DNA of 6,007 bases, taken from contig JAFGQJ010000157.1 of assembly GCA_016935715.1 (NCBI GenBank), positions 1-6,007 of the forward strand. The letters run 5' to 3'. Of the stretch, positions 1 to 5,215 are shown piece after piece; position 1 is the first letter of the stretch; the number at the start of each line of letters is the position of its first letter. This DNA comes from Spirochaetales bacterium (GTDB taxonomy: Bacteria; Spirochaetota; Spirochaetia; SZUA-6; DRHE01). The position numbers and the translations under genes are program-made. The notes below the pieces were generated by a model. It saw only the letters and a list, made by a program, of their open reading frames with translations, had not been told where the DNA came from and made no database searches.

Positions 1-198
1 ATAGACAAGCGGGGGGAGGGGATGCATCACATCTCCTATCAGGTGGATGATATCGAGGCGCAGATCGCCGATCTGAAGGAGAAGGGGATCCGCATGATCG
101 ACGAAACGCCCCGCGGCGGGGCGCACCGCAGCAGGATAGCCTTCATCCACCCCAAATCCTCCGCCAAGGTGCTGACCGAGCTCACCCAGATCGGATGA
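1..198 (+). CDS. mce: Methylmalonyl-CoA epimerase, C-terminal part (5' end outside window)
   Basis: The enzyme interconverts (2R)- and (2S)-methylmalonyl-CoA in the cytoplasm, linking propionyl-CoA carboxylation to the B12-dependent mutase and succinyl-CoA. The window shows the last 65 residues, about half of a protein that is usually 130-150 residues; frame 1 is open from base 1 to TGA at 196-198. This is the second half of the vicinal-oxygen-chelate fold. The MHHISYQVDDIE stretch (fragment residues 8-19) carries the family's HHI metal-site histidine. GGAHRSRIAFIHPKSS (39-54) matches the usual GAHG-x-x-IAFLHPKS block, and the ending VLTELTQ supplies Glu60, where the family has its last metal-binding Glu. 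The Gly normally found after GAH is Arg here; other members also vary at this point, so loss of activity is not implied. The stop codon overlaps the start of the exporter gene, suggesting shared transcription. Confidence in the family is high; the start and upstream partners are unseen. Confidence 0.93.
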   Translation: MDKRGEGMHHISYQVDDIEAQIADLKEKGIRMIDETPRGGAHRSRIAFIHPKSSAKVLTELTQIG

Positions 199-1955
199 AT
201 CCCGATCCGGTGCCGACGAGGGTCCTGATCCGGAGGATTCTGGGGTACTACAGACCGTACTGGTATCTGCTGGCCAGCGATCTGCTGGCCGTCGGCCTGG
301 TTGCAGCTCTGACAATCGCCGTGCCGTATCTTCTGAAACTCGTGGTGGACTGCCTGATCCCCGCGGCGGATCTGAAAGGGATCTTCCGTCTGGGCCTGCT
401 GATCACCCTGATGATGCTCGCAAAGTACGGCTGCAACTTCTACACCCTCTACGCCGGGCACCTGATGGCCGTCAAGATGGAGAAGGACATGCGCAGGGAT
501 CTGTTCTACCACCTGCAGACCCTCTCCTTCCGCTTCTTCGACAACCGCAAAACCGGCGAGCTCATGTCGCGGATGATCAACGACATCGGCAGGGTGACCG
601 ACGCAGTCAACCACGCGCCGGAGGACCTCTTCCTGGCCACGACCATGGTTCTGGGATCCTACTCCGTGCTGTTCGCCCTCAACTGGAAGCTGGCTCTGAT
701 CTGCTCGATTCCGATCCCGGTCATGGCGGCCTACTCGGGACTGCTCGGCGGTCGGATCCGCCGTGGTTTCGAGGGGATCAATGACGCCATCGCCGAGATC
801 AACGCCAAGGTGGAGAACATAATCTCGGGAATCCGCGTCATGCAGTCCTTCACCCGGGAAAAACAGGAACGGGAGCACTTCGACCAGCTCAACCGCAGCT
901 ACTACCGCTCCTGGCGCTCCGTTCTCTGGATCCTGGGCGGATTCTACGGCGGGGTATTCCTGATGCAGGATGTTTCCAGGCTGGTGATCATCGTGGCAGG
1001 AGGATTGTTCGTGATCTCCGGCAGCATGAGCCTGGGCACGCTGGTCGCCTTTCTGTTCTACGTGGGGATCTATCTGGAGCCGATCGAACGCCTGTCCCGG
1101 ACCGTGGAGATGGTGCAGCGCATGGGGGCCGGCCTGCACCGTTTCTTCGAAATCATGGACGAACAGCCGGAGATCCGGGAGGTCCCGGGAGCGGTTGAGC
1201 TGCGGGAGGTGCGCGGACGCATCGATTTCGAGAACGTGACCTTCAGCTACGACAGGCATCGACGCGTGCTGCGGAACCTGGACCTGACGATCGAACCGGG
1301 AAGCGTCGCGGCGCTGGTTGGCCCCTCCGGAGCGGGAAAAACCACCTTCTGCCATCTGATTCCGCGTTTCTACGAACCGGAAGCGGGACGGGTGCTCATC
1401 GACGGCGTGGATGTGAGCACGGTGAGCCTGCATAGCCTGAGGCGGGCGATCGGCATCGTGCAGCAGGAGGTGTTCCTGTTCACGGGCACGATTCGCGACA
1501 ACATCTCCTACGGGAAACCGGGAGCCACGGACGGGCAGATCGAGCAGGCAGCCCGTCGGGCCGGCGCCCACGGATTCATCCTCGATCTTCCGTCGGGCTA
1601 CGACACCAATATCGGGGAAAAGGGGATCAAGCTTTCTGGAGGGCAGAAACAGCGCATCTCGATCGCCCGTGCGTTCCTGAAAAACCCGCGGATCCTCATC
1701 CTGGATGAAGCCACCAGCTCCCTGGATACCCATACGGAGATGATCATCCAGGAAGCGCTGGACAAACTGGTCGTGGGACGAACAACCCTGATCATCGCCC
1801 ACCGTCTGTCCACCATCCGAAACGCCGACGAGATCATCGTTCTGGCGGAAACGGGCATCGTGCAGCGCGGAACCCATGAGCAGCTGATCGGGCAGGGTGG
1901 CCTGTACGCCGACCTGTACAATGCTCAAACCGGGCTGCTGCCGGACCGGGAGTAG
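195..1955 (+). CDS. ABC exporter half-transporter (fused TMD-NBD, MsbA/multidrug-like)
   Basis: This is an inner-membrane ATP-driven exporter subunit of 586 residues, the usual half-transporter length, expected to work as a homodimer. The type I exporter membrane domain spans about residues 20-320, with six hydrophobic segments near 25-47, 64-86, 143-162, 164-184, 243-272 and 278-294, and the coupling-helix stretch FDNRKTGELMSRMINDI (115-131). The nucleotide-binding domain has A-loop Tyr352, Walker A GPSGAGKT (376-383, Lys382), Q-loop Gln424, signature LSGGQ (480-484), Walker B ILILDE (500-505, catalytic Glu505), D-loop SSLD (508-511) and H-loop His536. Every ATPase residue is present, so nothing points to a degenerate heterodimer partner. 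Motif numbering is close to E. coli MsbA, but the SGIRVMQSFTREKQE region resembles multidrug-type exporters more than true MsbA, so the substrate (lipid, drug or peptide) is not assigned. ATG at 195 overlaps the mce stop as ATGA with no clear Shine-Dalgarno, which favours translational coupling. No other start fits the N-terminal RRILGYYRPYW motif better. Confidence 0.95.
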   Translation: MNPDPVPTRVLIRRILGYYRPYWYLLASDLLAVGLVAALTIAVPYLLKLVVDCLIPAADLKGIFRLGLLITLMMLAKYGCNFYTLYAGHLMAVKMEKDMRRDLFYHLQTLSFRFFDNRKTGELMSRMINDIGRVTDAVNHAPEDLFLATTMVLGSYSVLFALNWKLALICSIPIPVMAAYSGLLGGRIRRGFEGINDAIAEINAKVENIISGIRVMQSFTREKQEREHFDQLNRSYYRSWRSVLWILGGFYGGVFLMQDVSRLVIIVAGGLFVISGSMSLGTLVAFLFYVGIYLEPIERLSRTVEMVQRMGAGLHRFFEIMDEQPEIREVPGAVELREVRGRIDFENVTFSYDRHRRVLRNLDLTIEPGSVAALVGPSGAGKTTFCHLIPRFYEPEAGRVLIDGVDVSTVSLHSLRRAIGIVQQEVFLFTGTIRDNISYGKPGATDGQIEQAARRAGAHGFILDLPSGYDTNIGEKGIKLSGGQKQRISIARAFLKNPRILILDEATSSLDTHTEMIIQEALDKLVVGRTTLIIAHRLSTIRNADEIIVLAETGIVQRGTHEQLIGQGGLYADLYNAQTGLLPDRE

Positions 1956-1995
1956 CGGGAAAGCGCCCGACAACACCCGACAACGAACCGCGGCC
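1956..1995. repeat. Convergent junction with 10-bp-period tandem repeat
   Basis: The two convergent genes are separated by 40 bp. Inside it CCCGACAACA (1966-1975) is followed directly by CCCGACAACG (1976-1985), two tandem copies that differ only at the last base. A short CGGG (1956-1959) / CCCG (1966-1969) pairing is also possible but too weak to count as a terminator. No T-run typical of an intrinsic terminator follows the exporter stop, so transcription from the left probably ends by Rho or by collision, or continues antisense into the dipeptidase gene. The repeat could be simple slippage with no function. Confidence 0.5.
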
Positions 1996-2010
1996 CTAAC
2001 CGCAGGCCGC
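1990..2010 (-). terminator. Possible hairpin at the 3' end of the dipeptidase gene
   Basis: GCGGCC (1990-1995) and GGCCGC (2005-2010) form a perfect 6-bp GC-only inverted repeat with a 9-nt loop. The loop contains the dipeptidase stop codon (complement of CTA, 1996-1998). On the minus strand the stem is followed by GGTTCGTTGTCGGG, which is T-rich only in part. It could stabilise or help end the minus-strand transcript, but it lacks the clean U-tract of an intrinsic terminator, and such stems arise often by chance in GC-rich DNA. Confidence 0.3.
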
Positions 2011-3084
2011 CTCCAGCACCCGCATGAAATTCGACCAGCAGATCCCCTCCAGAGCGGAGGGGGAGTAGCCGCGCTCACGCAGGCCACGCAGGATACGGCT
2101 GAATCCGCGGCAGTCCTCCACGCCCGCCGGCCCGTCGGGGATGCCGTCGAAATCCGAACCGAAGGCCGCCGCCCCCTGACCTCCCGCATCGACCAGATGA
2201 TCGACGTGCTGAAGCAGCCTTTCCAGGGCGACCTTTTCCGATCCCATCGCCTTCCTGTACTCCTGCGTGAATCTCATCCAGGCCCTGCCCATTTCCGCAG
2301 CGTCGGCGCCGGCCTTTTCAGCACGACGATCGAGCCGGGCGAAAACGGCTTTGCAGCGTTTCTCCACAATCCTGCGGTAGCCGCAGTCCAGGAACGCCGG
2401 GTGGAAGTTGAGCCCGATCACTCCCCCGCCGTCGGCAATGCCCCGTATCAGCTCGTCGTTGATGTTCCGCGGGATGGGACAAAGCGCGCGCATGCAGGAG
2501 TGGGAGGCCACGATCGGCCGGCTGCTGCGCTCCAGGACCTTCCCTGCAGCCCGATCGTGGACGTGGGAGACGTCGATGATCATCCCCAGCTCATTCATCG
2601 CCGCCACCACCTCCTCCCCGAAACGGGACAGGCCGTCGAAGGCCGGTTGCTCGTCCGCCGAGGAGATCACCCAGTCATTGCTGCGGGTGTGCACCAGGGT
2701 CATGAGGCGGACCCCCCTTCGGTACAGCTCCCGCAGCTTCTCAAGATCATTCTCGATGGCGTCCCCGTTTTCCACGGCCAGGAGCGCGGCGATCTGCCCC
2801 TGCCGCACCGCTTCAGTCACCTCCCGGCTGCTGCGGCAGACAACGATCCGGGGCCGGAATTTCCCGATCTCCTCTATGATGCAGTCGATCATCCCTACGG
2901 CAAAGTTGTAGCGGCTGTCTTCCGGCAGGGACGGCGGAACGTAGGCGGCAAACACCTGCAGCCCCACACCCGCCTCCAGGAGGCGGGGAAGGCTGACCTG
3001 GGCGGAGGTATCCTCCAGGGTCGAACCGGCGCGCCAGAGCTGGGCGGTGTCGCAGTGAAGATCGCAGATTCTGGAAGTATACAT
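1996..3084 (-). CDS. M19 family (membrane/renal-type) dipeptidase
   Basis: This is a metallo-dipeptidase of the amidohydrolase superfamily (MEROPS M19, COG2355), which cleaves dipeptides, often with a D- or dehydro-amino acid at the C-terminal position, using two zinc ions. The protein is 362 residues, normal for bacterial members. The zinc ligands of renal dipeptidase can be placed: HxD near the N-terminus (CDLHCDT, His10 and Asp12), bridging Glu105 in LLAVENGDAI, His174 in IIDVSHVHDR and His195 in IVASHSCMRAL. Also present are His132 in LVHTRSNDW, Arg206 in PRNINDE, catalytic-loop Asp311 in GSDFDGIPDG and the C-terminal SNFMRVLEA motif. No signal peptide is seen, so it is likely cytoplasmic. 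ATG at 3084 lies 17 bp after the upstream epimerase stop. The frame stays open further upstream, but that stretch encodes the 3' part of the epimerase in another frame. The Shine-Dalgarno is poor, so coupling to the upstream gene is plausible. The physiological substrate is unknown; the divergent Liv importer hints at peptide or amino-acid catabolism. Confidence 0.93.
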   Translation of the reverse strand: MYTSRICDLHCDTAQLWRAGSTLEDTSAQVSLPRLLEAGVGLQVFAAYVPPSLPEDSRYNFAVGMIDCIIEEIGKFRPRIVVCRSSREVTEAVRQGQIAALLAVENGDAIENDLEKLRELYRRGVRLMTLVHTRSNDWVISSADEQPAFDGLSRFGEEVVAAMNELGMIIDVSHVHDRAAGKVLERSSRPIVASHSCMRALCPIPRNINDELIRGIADGGGVIGLNFHPAFLDCGYRRIVEKRCKAVFARLDRRAEKAGADAAEMGRAWMRFTQEYRKAMGSEKVALERLLQHVDHLVDAGGQGAAAFGSDFDGIPDGPAGVEDCRGFSRILRGLRERGYSPSALEGICWSNFMRVLEAACG

Positions 3085-3101
3085 GCCGGACCACTGCCCG
3101 C

Positions 3102-3923
3102 CTATTCGACCGCCTCCTCCATCCGGAGGAGGAACTCTCTGGTCTCCTTCAGGACCCTGGCGGGATCCTCCGGAACGTGGAAGATCTCCAGGGAGGTCCA
3201 GCCCCGATACTCCTTTTCCCCCAGTTTTCTGAATGCCGGCAGGAAGTCGGAGCCGCCCGTTCCGGGCCAGCTGCCGTTGACCTCGTTGAGGTGCACGTGG
3301 CGGATGACGGGGAAATGAGCCTCGATCAGCTCGGCCCAACCGTCGGTCTCATCGGCACAGTTGTGAAAATCGAAAATCCCCCGAATCGCGGGATGGCCGA
3401 TCCGCCAGATCGACTCTTCGGCTTCGGCCATGGTGTTGATCACATCCGTCTGCTCGCTGGGGAGGGACTCCAGCAGGATGTTGCATCCCCGCTGCGCGGT
3501 GTAATCCGCCAGGGAGCGCAGCCCCTCCTCCAGGTTGGCCGTGGCCTGCTGCCGGCTGATGCCGGTGGTGCCCCGCTGTTTCGGGGAGCCCAGCACCAGG
3601 ACGCCGCCGCCGAGCTGTCCGGCCAGATCGACCAGAGCCTTGAGGTGATCCCAGGACCGCCTGCGGACCGCTTCATCGGCCGTGGTGATGTGCAGCCCCT
3701 CCGGCTTGACGAACAGCCAATGCAATCCCGCAAACTCCAGACCGTGGTCCTCCAGCACGCTGCGTATTTCGGCGACCTGCGCCGAGCTGAACCTGGCCGG
3801 ATCGTCGAACAGGGTGAAGGGAGCGATCTCGATTCCCTTATATCCATGCCGCTGCAGCAGCGAGCAGGATTCGTGCAGGCTCATCTCACCGAATAGCTCG
3901 TTGCAGATGGCGTACCTCTTCAT
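3102..3923 (-). CDS. Sugar phosphate isomerase/epimerase-like TIM-barrel protein (xylose isomerase-like)
   Basis: A 273-residue cytoplasmic TIM-barrel enzyme of the AP-endonuclease-2/xylose-isomerase-like family, whose members epimerise or isomerise keto-sugars, inositol derivatives or related acids using a divalent metal. The four likely metal ligands are Glu152 (NILLESLP), Asp185 (GIFDFHN), His211 (RHVHLNE) and Glu246 (TSLEIFH). To my recollection these numbers match those of D-tagatose 3-epimerase from Pseudomonas cichorii, which supports an intact metal site. The substrate side differs: the epimerase Arg near 217 is Gly here, in VNGSWPGTGGSDF (215-227), so a D-tagatose/psicose activity should not be assumed. 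LHWLFVKPEGLHITT (67-81) and LVLGSPKQR (109-117) look like conserved subfamily blocks. The start ATG at 3923 has a purine-rich GGGGGA about 7 nt upstream. It is the first gene of the minus-strand unit, followed after 17 bp by the dipeptidase. The exact substrate is unknown. Confidence 0.85.
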   Translation of the reverse strand: MKRYAICNELFGEMSLHESCSLLQRHGYKGIEIAPFTLFDDPARFSSAQVAEIRSVLEDHGLEFAGLHWLFVKPEGLHITTADEAVRRRSWDHLKALVDLAGQLGGGVLVLGSPKQRGTTGISRQQATANLEEGLRSLADYTAQRGCNILLESLPSEQTDVINTMAEAEESIWRIGHPAIRGIFDFHNCADETDGWAELIEAHFPVIRHVHLNEVNGSWPGTGGSDFLPAFRKLGEKEYRGWTSLEIFHVPEDPARVLKETREFLLRMEEAVE

Positions 3924-3952
3924 GGCTTGTCCCCCGGATGTTTCGATAGCTG

Positions 3953-3981
3953 ATCATCCAATTCAAAACCATTCTGGTCAA
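3953..3981 (-). promoter_or_regulatory. Candidate sigma70-type promoter for the epimerase-dipeptidase unit
   Basis: Reading the minus strand, TTGACC (3981-3976) is followed after 17 nt by GATGAT (3958-3953). This gives a 5/6 match at -35 and 4/6 at -10 with ideal spacing, and would start transcription about 20-25 nt before the epimerase ATG at 3923. It sits in the only sizeable non-coding gap of the window. Prediction by eye only. Confidence 0.45.
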
Positions 3982-3994
3982 GGGTCGGAAAATA

Positions 3995-4062
3995 TTGGAA
4001 TACCGTGGGAGAATGCTGTTGACCTTGTGTTTCTAAGCATAGTAACATGCGGCTTATTCCAA
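3995..4062. repeat. Inverted TTGGAATA / TATTCCAA pair bracketing the livK promoter
   Basis: TTGGAATA (3995-4002) recurs in inverted orientation as TATTCCAA (4055-4062), with centres 60 bp apart. The left copy also sits in TATTGGAATA (3993-4002), whose TATT and AATA arms are a small palindrome around GG. The pair brackets the candidate livK -35 and -10 boxes, so it could be a two-site operator for a regulator of the divergent units. No regulator gene is visible in the window. Eight-base AT-rich matches can also occur by chance. Confidence 0.35.
4019..4048 (+). promoter_or_regulatory. Candidate sigma70-type promoter for the liv operon
   Basis: TTGACC (4019-4024) and TAACAT (4043-4048) are separated by 18 nt, a 5/6 match at -35 and 4/6 at -10. 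Transcription would begin near 4055, leaving a leader of about 27 nt before the livK start. The leader is too short for a riboswitch or attenuator. Confidence 0.5.
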
Positions 4063-4069
4063 ATTTCAG

Positions 4070-4075
4070 AAGGAG
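4070..4075 (+). promoter_or_regulatory. Ribosome binding site of the binding-protein gene
   Basis: AAGGAG lies 6 nt before the ATG at 4082. It is the clearest Shine-Dalgarno sequence in the window and fits the high expression expected of a periplasmic binding protein. It fixes the start of this gene. Confidence 0.8.
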
Positions 4076-4081
4076 CAATCA

Positions 4082-5197
4082 ATGACCAAACGTTTTCTGA
4101 TCGTCATCGCACTGGCCGCTTTCGCGCTCAGCGCGTGGGGCGGCGCTCAGGGCGAAGTGATCCGCATCGGCGTGGCGGCCCCCATGACCGGCAATTCGGC
4201 GGCGGTAGGCCAGGACTTCGTCAATGGCGCAAAACTCGCGGTGAGCGAATACAATGCCAGGGGCGGCGTGCTCGGCAAGCGAATCGAACTGGTAGCCATC
4301 GACGACATGGCCGACCCCAAGCAGGCCACGCTGGTGGCACAGCAGTTCGTCGACAAGAAGGTGAGCGGAGTCGTGGGGCACTTCACCTCCGGCACCACCA
4401 TCCCGACCACCCCGATCTACAACCGGGCACGCATCCCCCAGGTCACGCCGGCCTCCAATCCCGACGTGACGGGCAAGGGCTACGACAACGTGTTCTCGCT
4501 CAACCCGAGCGACATCGTCCAGGGCAGCTCGGCCGCCAAGGTCGCCGTACCGGAACTGAATCTCAGGCGGATCGCGATCGTACACGACAAGCAGGCTTTC
4601 GGCCAGGGCGTGGCCGAAGAGTTCGCCAGTGCGGCGAGGGCGGCCGGTGCCACGGTGACCAGCGTCAACGGAATCACACCGGGCGAGCTGGACTTCAAGG
4701 CTGTGCTCACCAAAGTCAACGGCGAGAGGCCGGACGCGGTCTACTTCGGCGGGGTCTACACCGAAGGCGGCCTGGTGCTCAAGCAGCTTCGCGAGCTGGG
4801 GAGCAAGGCGCTGTTCCTGGCTCCCGACTCCTGCTACGGCGGAGAGTTCATCAAGACCGCGGGGGCGAAGAACGCCGAGGGAGCAATCGTGTCCTTCCCG
4901 GCTCCTCCGCTGGACAGCACCCCCGAGCTCGAGGCCTTCGTCGAGTCCTACAAGAAAACCTACAACCAGGATACGATCCTCGGCGAGTACGGCTACGACG
5001 CGGCCCTGCTGATCCTGCAGGCGATAGAGAAAGCCGGGAGCGCCGAGGGCGAGGAGGTGATCCGGGCGCTGCACGGCAATACCTTCGAGGGCACCCTGCA
5101 CAGCTACAGTTTCGACGAAAGCGGACAGCTCGCGCTCGATCGCTTTCCCGTCTACGAGGTCAGGGACGGCGAGTTCACCTTCAAGGGTTTCTTCTAA
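4082..5197 (+). CDS. livK: Periplasmic branched-chain amino acid-binding protein (LivK/LivJ-type)
   Basis: This is the substrate-binding component of a Liv-type (HAAT family) ABC importer, capturing leucine, isoleucine, valine or related amino acids in the periplasm and delivering them to LivH/LivM. The 371-residue length equals that of E. coli LivJ/LivK. Residues 1-24 form a signal peptide (K3-R4, hydrophobic core 5-18, AQG before E25) without a lipobox Cys, so the mature protein should be soluble. The type I periplasmic-binding fold begins at IRIGVAAPMTGNSA (27-40). LivK-like blocks follow: GHFTSGTT (99-106), TPASNPDVTGKGYDNVF (122-138), RIAIVHDKQAFGQG (163-176), GITPGELDF (197-205) and FGGVYTEGG (222-230), where Glu228 aligns with the amino-group-binding Glu of LivJ/K. 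The cysteine of the E. coli GHLCSSST motif is Phe101 here and the only Cys is Cys251, so the E. coli disulfide is absent. The order binding protein then livH matches livKHMGF, hence the symbol. Exact ligand specificity is not settled. Confidence 0.92.
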   Translation: MTKRFLIVIALAAFALSAWGGAQGEVIRIGVAAPMTGNSAAVGQDFVNGAKLAVSEYNARGGVLGKRIELVAIDDMADPKQATLVAQQFVDKKVSGVVGHFTSGTTIPTTPIYNRARIPQVTPASNPDVTGKGYDNVFSLNPSDIVQGSSAAKVAVPELNLRRIAIVHDKQAFGQGVAEEFASAARAAGATVTSVNGITPGELDFKAVLTKVNGERPDAVYFGGVYTEGGLVLKQLRELGSKALFLAPDSCYGGEFIKTAGAKNAEGAIVSFPAPPLDSTPELEAFVESYKKTYNQDTILGEYGYDAALLILQAIEKAGSAEGEEVIRALHGNTFEGTLHSYSFDESGQLALDRFPVYEVRDGEFTFKGFF

Positions 5198-5215
5198 CCG
5201 GAACCCGGCCGTTTG

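Noticed and set aside
117..138. Arg in place of Gly in the GAHG motif of mce as a sign of an inactive gene
   Set aside because: The position is not a metal ligand, other family members vary there, and the remaining reading frame and motifs are intact.
39..2189. A 716-codon open frame on the minus strand, antisense to mce and the exporter
   Set aside because: Its translation is low in complexity, rich in His/Asp/Gln/Val, and shows no domain. The opposite strand encodes a textbook ABC exporter with all motifs. Long antisense frames are expected in GC-rich coding DNA.
1897..3318. A 473-codon plus-strand frame across the dipeptidase gene
   Set aside because: It starts inside the exporter, runs antisense to a clear M19 dipeptidase and has no recognisable motif.
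3085..3339. An N-terminal extension of the dipeptidase in an open upstream frame
   Set aside because: The added residues are an out-of-frame reading of the epimerase 3' end (Arg/Gly/Pro-rich), and M19 proteins begin just before the HxD motif, as the 3084 start gives.
5198..5208. CCGG-aac-CCGG mini-hairpin between livK and livH as a terminator or attenuator
   Set aside because: A 4-bp stem with a 3-nt loop and no T-run is too weak, and such pairings are common by chance at this GC content.
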